A stretch of DNA of 64,000 nt from Chitinophaga sancti (GCF_034424315.1 NZ_CP139972.1:7572501-7636500), one strand, 5' to 3'; shown: positions 1 through 9,103, numbered from the stretch's first letter. Made by a program: numbers and translations. Notes: generated by a model from the sequence alone, not told the origin.

Positions 1-49
1 CCTGGTAGTGGGCAGTTTCCGGATAAGAAGGTATCCGAATAAAAAATGA

Positions 50-718
50 TTACAGGAAAATGAGATCAGTTTGCGGGCAATAAGGAGGGCATGCCAATGT
101 ACTATCTCCGGCTGGAAAATCAATGAAAAGTTTACCTGCGTTTGTTGTTAGCTGGCAATTTAAAATAGGTTGGTGCAAAGCATCTACAGGGATTATTACA
201 ATTTTTTGATCTCCATCAGCATAAGCATTGAAGAAACGAAGTCCATCACAACCCGGGGCGCTCAGTAGTGTTTCAATAAGTTCACGGCCACATAAATTTG
301 ATTTAGTGGTACCGGGATGAAGTTCCTGGTATGCTTTGATCATGTCAACGGCATCTGTAGTACTGATTAATTCACCTGTCTGGCAAATTGCAGAGCGGTT
401 TGTTTCCCATGGATGATAATAAGGACTGATGCCGCCTTTCCCTGCTACGAGCGTGGTAATATTTTTGTTGAAGCGGTCTACGGCTACCAGCAATGGAGTG
501 TGTACTTCTTCAGAAATAGCATTTACTATGCGGATACCTACACAGCCCGGAACACTGAGTAATTTATTAATCAGTTCTTTGCTATACAAAACGGCACCTG
601 TTCCATTAGGTACCTGTCTTTGATAAGTTGAGATCATTTCGAGAGCCTGTGTGGGGGTAATGAGCTGACCGATTTTTCCAATGTTGGAAAGCAGGAGTTT
701 TCTTTTTTGTGTGATCAT
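50..718 (-). CDS. Hypothetical protein with an internally duplicated ~80-residue domain
   Basis: The 222-residue product contains two copies of one domain. Residues ~17-90 (LITPTQALEMISTYQ ... LLSVPGC.GIR..NA) align with residues ~114-185 (LISTTDAVDMIKAYQ ... LLSAPGCDGLRFFNA). Each copy has a predicted helix, then a P-G-C turn, then beta strands ending in a hydrophobic (V/I)xVD segment. The C-terminus carries a CPPYC motif. No signal peptide or membrane segment is visible. I do not recognise the family and assign no function. The ATG start at 716-718 follows a roughly 170-bp non-coding stretch shared with the divergently oriented monooxygenase remnant. It looks intact, unlike its right-hand neighbours. 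Confidence 0.6.
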   Translation of the reverse strand: MITQKRKLLLSNIGKIGQLITPTQALEMISTYQRQVPNGTGAVLYSKELINKLLSVPGCVGIRIVNAISEEVHTPLLVAVDRFNKNITTLVAGKGGISPYYHPWETNRSAICQTGELISTTDAVDMIKAYQELHPGTTKSNLCGRELIETLLSAPGCDGLRFFNAYADGDQKIVIIPVDALHQPILNCQLTTNAGKLFIDFPAGDSTLACPPYCPQTDLIFL

Positions 719-878
719 AATGAGGTGATTTGGGAGGGTTAAAAAATGATTGACATCTTCTTTGTGCTTCTTTTATTCCGTGGGAACGGCTAATGTTCTT
801 TATAAGGTACTTAAATTCCGTTTTTGTTTTAGGTGCCGGGGGAATTGTGTTTTTCGATCCCTGTTTTATGAATCAATA

Positions 879-1168
879 ATGCTTAATTGGGGAGATCCGG
901 GAGAGTGAATTTTGAGAAGGCTTATATCCAGGCTGGTACTTATTTGCAGGCTTCAGAATATTGTCTTGGTTACGAGGTGATTCATGGCAGCGAAGAACCG
1001 AATCATTACATTGTCATTATCTATTGGACATCTGAGCAGGATCATTTAAATGGGTTCAGGAAAAGTACCGATTTCAGGGCCTTTTTTAACCTGGTCAAAC
1101 CATTTTATAATTACCTTGAAGAAATGAAGCATTATAAACTTACGAATAATAAATGGACGAGGAAATAA
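879..1168 (+). pseudogene. Antibiotic-biosynthesis-monooxygenase-like protein, broken N-terminus
   Basis: The reading frame from about 905 encodes an ABM-type ferredoxin-like fold: NFEKAY, then YCLGYEVIHG, YIVIIYWTSEQDHLNGFR, then FY and a terminal HYKL. In the family, the first beta strand (about 15 residues ending in PGxE) comes before this. Here that segment is missing from the frame. A PGE-like peptide lies in the +1 frame directly upstream (ATG at 879), so a single-base frameshift near 900-905 is the simplest reading. Only TTG (887) or GTG (905) starts remain in the main frame. The 3' end overlaps the start of the globin gene by 16 nt, so the two were probably one operon. Family call fairly sure; pseudogene status inferred. 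Confidence 0.55.
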
Positions 1169-1631
1169 TAAACATTCCCACATTGTACGATTGGGCTGGA
1201 GGCATGCCTGCATTTGAAAAGCTGATGACAGTTTTTTACCAGAAGGTATTGCATGATGAGCTGCTGGCTCCGGTTTTTAAGCACATGTCAGCTGATCATC
1301 AGTTACATGTGGCGCACTTTATTGCAGAAGTATTTGGCGGCCCTAAGATGTATAGTGGTGAGGGCGGTTCTCATTTTAAAATGATTCAAAACATCTGGGT
1401 AAACATCTTACAGAAACGCATAGAAAGCGTTGGGTTGAATTATTGATTGTAAGTGCAGATGAGATGAGTTTTCCGGATGATCCTGAGTTTCGCTCGGCTT
1501 TTGTAGCTTATATAGAGTGGGGTACGCGGATAGCAGTGATAAATTCGCAGAATGAGGAAAATGATGAAGATAAAGATATTCCTATGCCTAAGTGGGGGTG
1601 GGGAGAGGTTAAAGGTCCGTACATTCCATGA
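1153..1631 (+). pseudogene. Group 2 truncated haemoglobin, frameshifted
   Basis: The first part (1153-1446) encodes TLYDWAGG, FYQKV, LLAPVF.HMSADHQLHVAHFIAEVFGGP and SHFKMIQ, the heme-pocket half of a group 2 trHb. The second part, read in another frame to 1631, encodes KHLTETHRKRW, SADEMSFPDDPEFRSAFVAYIEWGTR and the family's usual PMPKWGWGE..GPY C-terminus. The frames join if one A is restored to the A-run after CAA near 1388-1392. Every other expected residue is present, so the lesion is a single-base homopolymer deletion: either a recent mutation or a sequencing error. Intact proteins of this family bind heme and oxygen or NO in the cytoplasm. Confidence 0.75.
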
Positions 1632-1986
1632 CTAGATTTAGGTGATTTTTAAACAATAATTTTGCCACTATTCTTTTGGTATCTATTCATACCTGGAATT
1701 GTTTACCCGAAAATCATAAGAACATTATTGGGATTGATACTTAAAAAGCTATTAACCGGGGTGATATTTATCCATGAACAAGTGTGGAAGATGCGGAGAA
1801 TTATTTTCGTTTGTTCGTTACAGATAAGGAAGATGGATTAAGAGCGATAATCCGGCATAAAAGGAAGTTTGCAGGTATGTAAGCTGCTCAATAATGCTTT
1901 GGCATTTCCTTAACATAAGGTATCGTATCTTCACTGCATCACTTTACAGCGCTTGCGTATAATATTTCCATCTATCATAAGCATAT
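1632..1986 (+). other. Intergenic stretch with a possible gene-tail fragment
   Basis: No complete gene is visible. An open stretch at about 1780-1881 encodes a short charged peptide (EDAENYFRLFVTDKEDGL...RHKRKFAGM) ending in a stop. It has no start codon and could be the C-terminal tail of a lost gene. The family is not recognised. The remainder shows no convincing coding or structured signal. Confidence 0.25.
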
Positions 1987-2019
1987 TTGAGATTTATCCC
2001 TGGCCTTATAAATCTTTAT

Positions 2020-2757
2020 ATGGTTATTCTTATTTTTTTCATTTCCATTTGGTATTTATCGTTGTTTTCCCAGACTTTTTTTCAGCATAGGTATGCGGCG
2101 CATGGCGCTTTTACTATGAATAAGAGTTGGGAAAAGTTTTTCTTTATCGTAACGTATGTAACGCAGGGTTCATCCTATATGAGTCCAAAGGCATATGGTA
2201 TAATGCACAGACTGCACCATGCTCATACTGATACACCACTTGATCCTCACTCGCCGTCAAACTCGTCCAATATATTCACTATGATGTGGCATACAAGGAC
2301 TGTATATCAGCATATTCTTCATCAAAAAATGGAGGTGGATGAACGATATAGTAAAAACCTTCCTGTGTGGGATGGTTTTGACCGGTTTGCAAATGGCGCG
2401 TTTTCAAGACTTTTATGGGTTGGGCTTTATATCTTGTTTTTTGTAGTATTTGCGACAAGTCCGTGGCAGTATTTATTATTGCCCATTATTATATCAACGG
2501 GTGCATTCCATGGGGCAATTGTCAACTGGTTTGCGCACAAGTATGGTTATATTAATTTTAAATTGAAGAACACGTCTATGAATTTATTGTTTGTGGACGT
2601 ACTGATGTTAGGAGAATCTTATCATAATAATCACCATAAGCACCCGGCTTCTATAAATTTTGGTCGTCGTTGGTTTGAGATTGATCCGGTATATTATATA
2701 ATCCGTTTTCTATTGTATTTGAATGTTATTAAGAGCGTGAATAGTAGCAGTGTATAA
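2020..2757 (+). CDS. Acyl-CoA (delta-9 type) fatty acid desaturase
   Basis: An integral-membrane di-iron desaturase that would introduce a double bond into acyl chains for membrane-lipid homeostasis. All three histidine boxes are present: HRYAAH, HRLHHAH and HNNHHKH. They are separated by hydrophobic membrane spans, including an N-terminal span and a pair around WQYLLLPIIISTGAFHGAIVNW. I chose the ATG at 2020 over an in-frame TTG at 1987, because homologues in this phylum start just before the first membrane span. The protein is about 245 residues, short but typical for the bacterial stearoyl-CoA-desaturase-like subgroup, which lacks a fused cytochrome b5. It appears monocistronic and intact. 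Confidence 0.85.
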   Translation: MVILIFFISIWYLSLFSQTFFQHRYAAHGAFTMNKSWEKFFFIVTYVTQGSSYMSPKAYGIMHRLHHAHTDTPLDPHSPSNSSNIFTMMWHTRTVYQHILHQKMEVDERYSKNLPVWDGFDRFANGAFSRLLWVGLYILFFVVFATSPWQYLLLPIIISTGAFHGAIVNWFAHKYGYINFKLKNTSMNLLFVDVLMLGESYHNNHHKHPASINFGRRWFEIDPVYYIIRFLLYLNVIKSVNSSSV

Positions 2758-2765
2758 GTTGAATC

Positions 2766-3045
2766 TAAGGGTCATTTAGGTCGTGGGGAGAGTCGCTTAA
2801 GGGGGATTAAAGATCGTTAAGATCTCGGGGAATGGGAATGGATTTTAAGAGAATTAAAGGACGTTAAGTGTGTAGCTTGAGGGTATAAGTTGTTATCCGG
2901 GGATCGTTAAGGTCTTGGGCGGCGGGAGTGGATCTTAAGGGAAATTAAAGAGCGTTAATGTATTAGGCAGTGGGGCTTAGGGGTATAAGTTATATCAAGG
3001 GATCATTAAGATCGCAGGCTGTAAGGAAGTATAACTTATAGTCAG
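2766..3045. repeat. Imperfect tandem repeat tract, ~90-100 bp unit
   Basis: The gap between the desaturase and the next gene is made of degenerate copies of one unit. The shared sub-motifs occur in fixed order: GATCGTTAAG(A/G)TC, a G-rich spacer, GGATYTTAAGRG, AATTAAAGRRCGTTAA, GGGTATAAGTT. A 5' partial copy lies at about 2770-2812, full copies at about 2811-2898 and 2899-2998, and a 3' partial copy at about 2999-3045. Stop codons occur in all frames and there is no coding pattern. Function unknown; it could be a decayed intergenic repeat family. Confidence 0.55.
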
Positions 3046-3089
3046 TCTATAGGGCTGGGATGATAGGTGCTTTAATCTTCATTAAAGCA

Positions 3090-3440
3090 TTAGGCGTATC
3101 GTACCATTTGTGAAAACTCCTGCAGATGCAGCTGGATCATATATAACATTCTTTTTTGAAACCAGTCGGGTGTTGGAATATTCCTGTTGTTGGAGATATA
3201 TTCGAGTGCTTTGCTATCCAGTCTTTGTTTGAGCCTGTCCATATATTTTCTTACCCACAGTTGGACTGTATTCTCATCTTTTAGTCTATCCACGTTTTTA
3301 ATCGAAATGAGGAATTCATTATATACTGAGTTGACAGCGACTAATGCAGTTTCATCAAAATTAAACAGAAGGATTTCAATGTTATTACGCATAGACTGGA
3401 TTTTATGTGTAAGGAATTTATTCGTGGAATAGGGGATCAA
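3090..3440 (-). CDS. Hypothetical protein, 116 residues
   Basis: A mostly helical, charged protein with no signal peptide, membrane span or cysteine motif. The ATG start at 3438-3440 gives MIPYSTNKFLTHKIQSMRNN. The central part (VDRLKDENTVQLWVRKYMDRLKQRLD) looks like an amphipathic helix or short coiled coil. It lies 41 bp downstream of another small unknown gene on the same strand and may share its transcript. I do not recognise the family, and the small size leaves some doubt that it is expressed. Confidence 0.4.
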   Translation of the reverse strand: MIPYSTNKFLTHKIQSMRNNIEILLFNFDETALVAVNSVYNEFLISIKNVDRLKDENTVQLWVRKYMDRLKQRLDSKALEYISNNRNIPTPDWFQKRMLYMIQLHLQEFSQMVRYA

Positions 3441-3481
3441 TAGGAGATGCTATCTGGTTGGGGAGGTTCGTCAGTTATTCT

Positions 3482-3748
3482 TTATTCCAGTTCCCATAAT
3501 GGAACATTGTTGATGGCGCTATAAAACCTGATGTTTTCTTCGTTCATTTCAAGACGAAACAAACTTTCATTTGCTATTTGCTTATATGCCTGCATGAAAA
3601 AAATGCCATCCAGCATATGTATTTCAATTGGGATATTAGCCCGACGGTCAATAATAAGAGATTTATTCAAAAATCTGAACTTGTATTGTTCCGTTTTATC
3701 ATAATAAGTTCGACTATATAGTCTTGTATATATATCGTTTACTGTCAT
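3482..3748 (-). CDS. Hypothetical protein, 88 residues
   Basis: A short protein starting MTVNDIYTRLYSRTYY, followed by beta-rich segments (KFRFLNKSLIIDRRANIPIEIHMLDGIFFM) and a C-terminal NNVPLWELE. It lacks a signal peptide, membrane spans and known motifs. It sits between the RRM gene (upstream, 60 bp away) and the 116-residue unknown gene, all on the minus strand, so the three could be co-transcribed. The assignment as a gene rests only on its open frame, ATG start and spacing. Confidence 0.4.
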   Translation of the reverse strand: MTVNDIYTRLYSRTYYDKTEQYKFRFLNKSLIIDRRANIPIEIHMLDGIFFMQAYKQIANESLFRLEMNEENIRFYSAINNVPLWELE

Positions 3749-3808
3749 AATTGAAGGAGATATTAATTACGGGAAAGGAAGTTGTCCTGTTCCCGTAAAT
3801 ATTTATAG

Positions 3809-4090
3809 TTACCAGCGGTTATTGTAAGATGACCTGGCTGGTTTATCTTCTCTTGGTTTTGCTTTATTAGCTGAAATGGTTTTTCCATCAATTAAAGAAC
3901 CATCCAATTCCTTTATCGCTTTTTCAGCCTCAGTATCATCTGGAATGGTAACAAAGCCAAATCCTCTGCTACGGTTTGTGAATTTGTCCATAATGATATT
4001 CGCTGAGGTTACTGTTCCGTATTTGGAAAAATGATTCTTCAAGTCCTCGTTAGTAATAAAAGGACTCAGGTTGGACACATATATATCCAT
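3809..4090 (-). CDS. RNA-binding protein with one RRM domain
   Basis: A 93-residue protein that is almost entirely one RNA recognition motif. It has the RNP2 segment (IYVSNL) at residues 2-7 and the RNP1 segment (RGFGFV) around residue 40, ending in a short basic, Ser/Asn-rich tail (KPREDKPARSSYNNRW). Bacterial RRM proteins of this type bind single-stranded RNA and are often associated with cold or stress; that role is family knowledge, not visible here. The ATG at 4088-4090 was chosen because it starts exactly at the RRM, whereas the longer frame upstream (to 4189) adds a non-conserved extension. Intact. Confidence 0.85.
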   Translation of the reverse strand: MDIYVSNLSPFITNEDLKNHFSKYGTVTSANIIMDKFTNRSRGFGFVTIPDDTEAEKAIKELDGSLIDGKTISANKAKPREDKPARSSYNNRW

Positions 4091-4543
4091 TGTGATAAAT
4101 TTTATGTTTAGAAAAATATTTGAATGAGGTAACGCCGAGGTAAAAAAGAAGGCTTTTAAGGAAACTAGCTTACAATGCCGGAAACTCAAACTTTGTACTG
4201 AGTAAAGGTATGGTATATATATTCCCCTACCTAATTTATTTATGCCTGATTTTTATTGATTGGTAAATATTTAGGTGCTTAGAAGTATAGATGCTTTTTT
4301 ATTCTTATGTTTAATATGGGCATTATTGAGGCAGCAGGTGGTGTTTGCGGTTACCTATGAAGCGAATTTCGAGGCACTGTTCTTCATGTATTACGAAGGT
4401 TAATAGGGCTGTCCAGAGCGAATCTTAGTGCCATAAAACAAGATAAGGCCGGAGATATCTCCGACTTTATTGCCAGGCACCTGGTAGTGCTAAGTTTATT
4501 CTTTGTTTAATGAATAGTTAGGGTGCTTTTGAACCCGGTTTTC
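4091..4543. other. Intergenic stretch with a hairpin and a possible sigma-factor scrap
   Basis: No intact gene is visible. On the plus strand at about 4340-4403 a short frame reads TYEANFEALFFMYYEG before a stop. This resembles the first helix of ECF sigma factors and may be a leftover fragment. The hairpin at 4446-4466 is listed separately. Confidence 0.25.
4446..4466 (-). terminator. Hairpin terminator downstream of the small lipoprotein gene
   Basis: An inverted repeat around GGAGATATCTCC, extended by G/C pairs, lies about 80 bp beyond the stop of the 55-residue lipoprotein gene on the minus strand. There is only a weak T-run after the stem. It resembles the GGAGAT-type hairpins at 9031 and 29186. 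Confidence 0.4.
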
Positions 4544-4711
4544 CTAATATTTATGCTGACCGGGTGCATAAGGTTTTGCTGACTTTGCTCCGGTTGCTTT
4601 TTTCATTTGACCAGGAGGCACTTTGCCGCTGTTACCAGCGGTTCTTGTGGTGTAGCAGGAGGAGAATGAGATAACGGCACACAATGTCAGTATTAAGTTG
4701 AAAGTTCTCAT
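4544..4711 (-). CDS. Small lipoprotein, 55 residues
   Basis: A short gene with an ATG at 4709-4711. The product begins MRTFNLILTLCAVISFSSC, a lipoprotein signal peptide with a plausible lipobox (FSSC) at residues 16-19. The mature part is a short basic segment containing PPGQMKKATGAKSAK and ending PGQHKY. Proteins with this PPGQ-K-TG-KSAK-xxPGQ pattern are common in Bacteroidota; some databases call them quinol oxidase subunit 4-like, and I would not rely on that name. It is probably anchored in a membrane as a single acylated peptide. Function unknown. It is monocistronic, with a hairpin downstream at 4446. Confidence 0.6.
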   Translation of the reverse strand: MRTFNLILTLCAVISFSSCYTTRTAGNSGKVPPGQMKKATGAKSAKPYAPGQHKY

Positions 4712-5051
4712 GAGGTTGGTTTATTGGAATTCGTACTAAATGTGTGCCAGTTTGAGTTTTTAGGAGTGTACAATGCAGGAAGGGCGGAGATGGTTTCTTT
4801 ATTTGTTGGGATAATTCGGTAGATGGAGGATGTTTTGCTGGCTTAGAACGGGAGTTGAGTTAGCGTACAGGCAATTTCCTGTTGTTCAATATCTTTTCCA
4901 GGGTTTATTAGCAGCTGGTCTATAAGCAAATTCTCCTGGTAACTATGAACAGGGCCGAAAGGTTTTGAAAATTGCTAAATCAGTCGTTCTTCCAGCATAA
5001 ACTTCCAGGTGATGAAGCCTTTCTGTTCATTGCTATAATCATGAACAATAT
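4712..5051 (-). pseudogene. Degenerate reading frame, unidentified
   Basis: No intact gene. On the minus strand, roughly 5050 to 4855, one frame is open apart from a single internal stop. It reads SLYIVHDYSNEQKGFITWKFMLEERLI, stop, QFSKPFGPVHSYQENLLIDQLL...GKDIEQQEIACTLTQLPF, stop. The composition looks protein-like, so this is probably a decayed gene, but I do not recognise it. The rest of the gap shows nothing. Confidence 0.3.
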
Positions 5052-5082
5052 ACAGGGAGGGCTATTATACACCCTTCCCTGT
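5052..5082 (-). terminator. Hairpin directly downstream of the TlpA-like gene
   Basis: Arms ACAGGGAGGG and CCCTTCCCTGT flank a 10-nt loop, and the hairpin begins 9 nt past the stop codon of the minus-strand TlpA-like gene. There is no strong T-tract. Confidence 0.5.
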
Positions 5083-5090
5083 GTAGTGAA

Positions 5091-6521
5091 TTAAACTGCT
5101 TTCTTAGCCGCTTCAATCATCAGTGATAATCTCTCTACAGCCGCGTCATCCCCTTCATCAAATCCGATTACACGATAGCGTATGGTCCCGTTCCTGTCAA
5201 TGATAATCTTATTTGGAATGCCTTTAACCCCGTACCTGTCAGGTATATTTGTATCGGTACCCATCAATACATGAAAAGGATATTCATGGTCTGACAGGAA
5301 CTTGCTAATCTGTTCATGAACATTCTTTGTCTTTTCCATGCAGTCTATGAACAGGAATACGACATCCTGGTCCTGCACATACCTGTTAATGGCCTTCTTC
5401 ATAGCCGGAAAAGAGCGTTTACATGGTCCGCACCAGGTAGCCCAGAAATCGAGTATGACGATTTTTCCCTTTAGCTTATCCAGGGAAACGGTATCTCCTT
5501 CCAATCCCTGTAACGTGAATAATGGTGCCTTTTCATTCAGCATTTCCAGTTGCGTGTCCTTTACAAGCTTTGCCTTCATGACGGAATCGATGCGCTGTAC
5601 ATATTCATTATAGCCATCCTGCGTGCCTTTTGCCTGGGTATATGCCTCTTTTAAGCTGGCCTTCATCATGTCATCCCCCTGCCCATCTTTCAACAATGTG
5701 GCCAGGATATCCAGTGCGTCTCCTCCCCGTTTATTAGCCACTAATATCGTTGCATAAAGTTGTTGCAGTTTGACTGATCTTTCAGCCGAGCTGTCATATA
5801 CCTCTTTTATAATCTTCAGCGATTGTGGATATGATTTGAGTTTGAATAAGAATTCAGCATAGTTCATGAGTACGGAAATTTCATAACCTTTATACATACC
5901 CCGGTTTGCCGTCACTGTCAACATCCTTTTAATTCCCTTATCCATCATTGCCCTTGCTGTAAGGGTATCTCCCTGCTCCAACAGCCATTCTGCCGACTGT
6001 ATTTCAGTATTACTAAGGGTTAAAGTATCCTTAATAACAGACAACCAGTTGTTCAGGGCTATTGTATCCTTTTCTTTCAGGTACGCTGACGCGATATGTG
6101 CTCTTGTCCTGTTATGCAGATCAGAAGAAAGCTCATTTTCAGGAAAACGTTTGGCAGTCTGCTGATAAGCTGTTACGAGATCCTGTGCTTTCACATCCTT
6201 GCGTAGGATCGTGCTAAATGCTACCGTCATTGCAGCTTCACCACGGGGATATTTTTTAGCCGCTACCATAAATATAGAATCACTCTGTACCGGCAACCCC
6301 ATATAATAGCATACGTTGGCTGCAGCCATTAAACTTGCTTCATCTCAATGGCGCACAAATTGCTTCACCTCCGCCAAAATGGCCTGCTTCCTCTTGGGGT
6401 TCTCCAATGTTGAAAGTTCCATACACCTGGCTATAAAAAGGCTATCGGCCTTTTTTACCTGTGACTTTGCCGTTACTGTTAGTAAAATTAATCCCAGTGT
6501 TAATCCTGTTAAATATCTCAT
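5091..6521 (-). pseudogene. TlpA-family thiol:disulfide protein, split by an in-frame stop
   Basis: The full frame starts at ATG 6519-6521 with a signal peptide (MRYLTGLTLGLILLTVTAKS) and runs 476 codons. Codon 59 is TGA (6345-6347 on the plus strand), between FVRH and DEASLMAAANV. The downstream part (5091-6329, 412 residues) has its own ATG but no signal peptide. It carries a helical TPR-like region followed, from about residue 265, by a thioredoxin/AhpC domain with the redox motif WCGPC and the cis-Pro loop GIPNK. Such proteins often accompany SusC/SusD operons and act in the periplasm. With the stop, the redox domain would stay in the cytoplasm, so the gene is probably inactive unless the stop is a sequencing error. 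Confidence 0.75.
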
Positions 6522-6609
6522 TGCAATTGGTTTAAAGACATGAAAAAATTGAACTTCCGCCCCGCCAGGGCTGGAAGTTCTTAGGTTGGTATAGGATATG
6601 TAAAACAGA

Positions 6610-8031
6610 TCAGGGATTATTGATCAATCCCGGGCTTTGTTGCATAATTTTAGCAGGGAATTGTAAAACAAATCTTTCCGGTCTGAGGGTGAAAGTAGAC
6701 GATGTGCCATCAGCGTTATATAATGTATGGCTATAGGTAATACTACTAAATAGTGGGTCAACCGACAACCTTCTCATATCAAACCACCTGTAACCCATCA
6801 CTGCAAACTCCCTGTTACGCTCATCGAGGATAAATTTTAACAGGTTGATCTTTTCGGCAGTAATACTATCAGGAACCAGTGCATCGGTAGCATTCATTCT
6901 TTTGGAACGCAACAGTTCCACATCTGCTTTGGCTGCTTCCTGGTTACCAAGTCTGCATGCACACTCTGCCCGCAACAGGTAGAGATCAGGTACCACTACA
7001 CCGAACTGGAACGCAGAGAAACTTTTCTTTCTTAACACGCCTGGAATTGGATAATCGACATTACCAGCAGTCTTGCTTGTATAAAATTTCAGCCGGAAAT
7101 CTGCCGTTCCATATAATGCTGCAGTGGCAGGACTTAACACCAGCTCATTACTGGTAAATGACCAAAAGCTGGTCGATTGTTTTACCAGCAGTTGCTCTAT
7201 GTTTTCAGTCATAGCAGGAACTCTGCCGGATGCATATACACCTCCCGCGGCGGTTTCTTTCGCAAGATCATATAAGCCTACCGAAATTTTTGAATCGCTC
7301 ATATCGCTGATAGCTGTATTCAGCCAGGTCATCCCTTTTCCGTAGTCTCCCATGAACACGTACACCTTTCCCAATATGCCGGCTGCGGCTGCCCTGGACA
7401 TATGTAAACGGGAAGTGGTCCGTGCAGGCAGATCAGGGATAGCAGCCGTCAGATCTTCGATAATAAAATCGTACATCTCTTTTACTGTGGATCTGACAAA
7501 TTTTGTTTGTGATATATCAGCTTCCCTGATGATCGGAAATCCGGGGTCAGTTGTAGCAGCAGCATTATATGGAAGTCCGAAGTAATTAATAAGCAAAAAA
7601 TTGCTCCAGGCCCTTCCTGCCCTGGCTTCCGCTTTCAGCGAAGCTTTCTGGCTGAGGGTACCGTCAGTGGCCTTGTCGATCTCGTTGATGATCTTATTGA
7701 ACTCATAGATACTTCTCATCGTCTGGGTAAATTCAGGTGCATCTTCATTATTTTGATAGATCACATCATTCCAGCGGAAAAGCCGTTGTGTGCGGTAATT
7801 GGCTTGCGAGAAATAGGGTTCTACAGCAACCAGTTCATCACCCATGGGCACCTGTGTATTGCTGTTGATATATACTACGTAAAGGTTGTTCAGCAGCAGA
7901 TCATAATCACTGACAGACTGCGCGATCAAAGAGCCTTTGGGTTTTACCTCCAGGAACTGATTGGAGCACGCGGTGAGTAAGTTGGAGATGATGACCAATA
8001 CTGCTAAAGATTTATATATACTGAATTTCAT
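6610..8031 (-). CDS. RagB/SusD-family outer-membrane lipoprotein
   Basis: A 473-residue SusD-like protein. The signal peptide ends in a lipobox (LLTAC at about residues 18-22), followed by SNQFLEVKPKGSL, the usual mature start. Internal features are the TPR-like helices typical of the family, LRAECACRLGNQEAAKADVELLRSKR, and the C-terminal ILDERNREFAVMGYRWFDMRRL motif. SusD proteins sit on the outer face of the outer membrane and form a lid on their SusC transporter to capture nutrients. It lies 11 bp downstream of the SusC remnant and about 90 bp upstream of the TlpA-like gene. Its cognate SusC lacks most of its length, so this protein has probably lost its partner. Confidence 0.88.
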   Translation of the reverse strand: MKFSIYKSLAVLVIISNLLTACSNQFLEVKPKGSLIAQSVSDYDLLLNNLYVVYINSNTQVPMGDELVAVEPYFSQANYRTQRLFRWNDVIYQNNEDAPEFTQTMRSIYEFNKIINEIDKATDGTLSQKASLKAEARAGRAWSNFLLINYFGLPYNAAATTDPGFPIIREADISQTKFVRSTVKEMYDFIIEDLTAAIPDLPARTTSRLHMSRAAAAGILGKVYVFMGDYGKGMTWLNTAISDMSDSKISVGLYDLAKETAAGGVYASGRVPAMTENIEQLLVKQSTSFWSFTSNELVLSPATAALYGTADFRLKFYTSKTAGNVDYPIPGVLRKKSFSAFQFGVVVPDLYLLRAECACRLGNQEAAKADVELLRSKRMNATDALVPDSITAEKINLLKFILDERNREFAVMGYRWFDMRRLSVDPLFSSITYSHTLYNADGTSSTFTLRPERFVLQFPAKIMQQSPGLINNP

Positions 8032-9030
8032 GATACACGTTTTTAGAATTTTGCATTAATGCCAACAGTAAAAGCTTTCTGGCCTACAGGCATAGTTTGC
8101 AGACCATTGTTAGCATCCTGGAATTCAGGATCTATACCATATTTATTGGCTTTCCATAGCATAATATTGGAAACCTGTGTACGCAACTGAATCTGGCTGG
8201 CATGCAACTTCTTCAGTATAAAAGCCGGGAGAGAATAACTCAGGGAAATATCTCTCAGCTTTGCATATGCAGCGCTGATGACATTGACATCTCCATAGAT
8301 ATAGTAATTGACGTCGCGGCGGCTATAGCTGGTATAGGTATCTGAGACATATCCCGGAATATTCGTGCGTTGTTCATCGCCGGGCTGCTTCCAGCGGTTG
8401 GCAAACTCCTGGTGGAAATTGCCGGTTAACACACCATGTAAAGGATTGCCGGTAAACAGCTGGTTCACCTCTCTTCTCATCACATGGCCCAGGCTGAAGA
8501 CAGCGTTGGCACTCAGGGTCCATGATCTGAAGGTGAATACATTGGTAAGGCCACCATTGATCACGGGCTGGGTGGTGCCTTTATACGGTATGTCATCAGT
8601 AGCTGCCGTATACGAAGTTTTGGTAGTGGTACCATCCTTCAGTCCTATCCGGGGATCTCCTTCTTCATCCAGCCCCATATATTTATAAGCGAATACGCTA
8701 TATGCGGCGTAACCTTTTACATAAGACTGATATATGCGTACATCTCCCAGGGTGGTATTGATAGCAGAAGTCACATTGGTCAGTTTATTTTTATTGTAGG
8801 ATGCATTCAGCAGGGTAGTCCAGCTAAATTGTTTTCCTTTGATATTAGCGGTTGTCAATGTCAACTCTATACCTTTATTTTCCAGGCTTCCAACGTTGCC
8901 CGTTACACTGGTATAACCGGTCAGTGCGCTCACAGGCATATATCCCAGCAGGTTATCCGTAGACTTTTTATATACATCAATATTAGAGTTGGTAAGCAGG
9001 CCCATCGCGGGCTCAGAAGAAGACAAAAAA

Positions 9031-9057
9031 GGAAGGTCGGAGATTTCCGACCTTTCC
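9031..9057 (-). terminator. Hairpin at the SusC break point
   Basis: GGAAAGGTCGGA pairs with TCCGACCTTCC on the minus strand around a short loop, followed by a TTTTTT run. It is a well-formed intrinsic terminator lying in front of the truncated SusC frame, so readthrough from upstream would be cut off. Confidence 0.6.
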
Positions 9058-9063
9058 ACTAGT

Positions 9064-9103
9064 GTGCCCTGTAGCAATAAGCTCTCGAACCAAATAAATT
9101 TGA
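9064..9103 (-). repeat. Copy A of a ~40-bp repeat resembling a tRNA 3' end
   Basis: The plus-strand sequence starts GTGCCCTGTAGC and contains TCGAACCAAAT. It matches the sequence at 26675-26714 at about three quarters of positions, including an 11-base exact run (TCGAACCAAAT). On the minus strand both copies run into a terminator hairpin within a few bases to about 10 bases. Confidence 0.5.

Noticed and set aside
4091..4189. Longer N-terminus for the RRM protein
   Set aside because: The extension is not part of the RRM and the ATG at 4090 sits right at the first beta strand.
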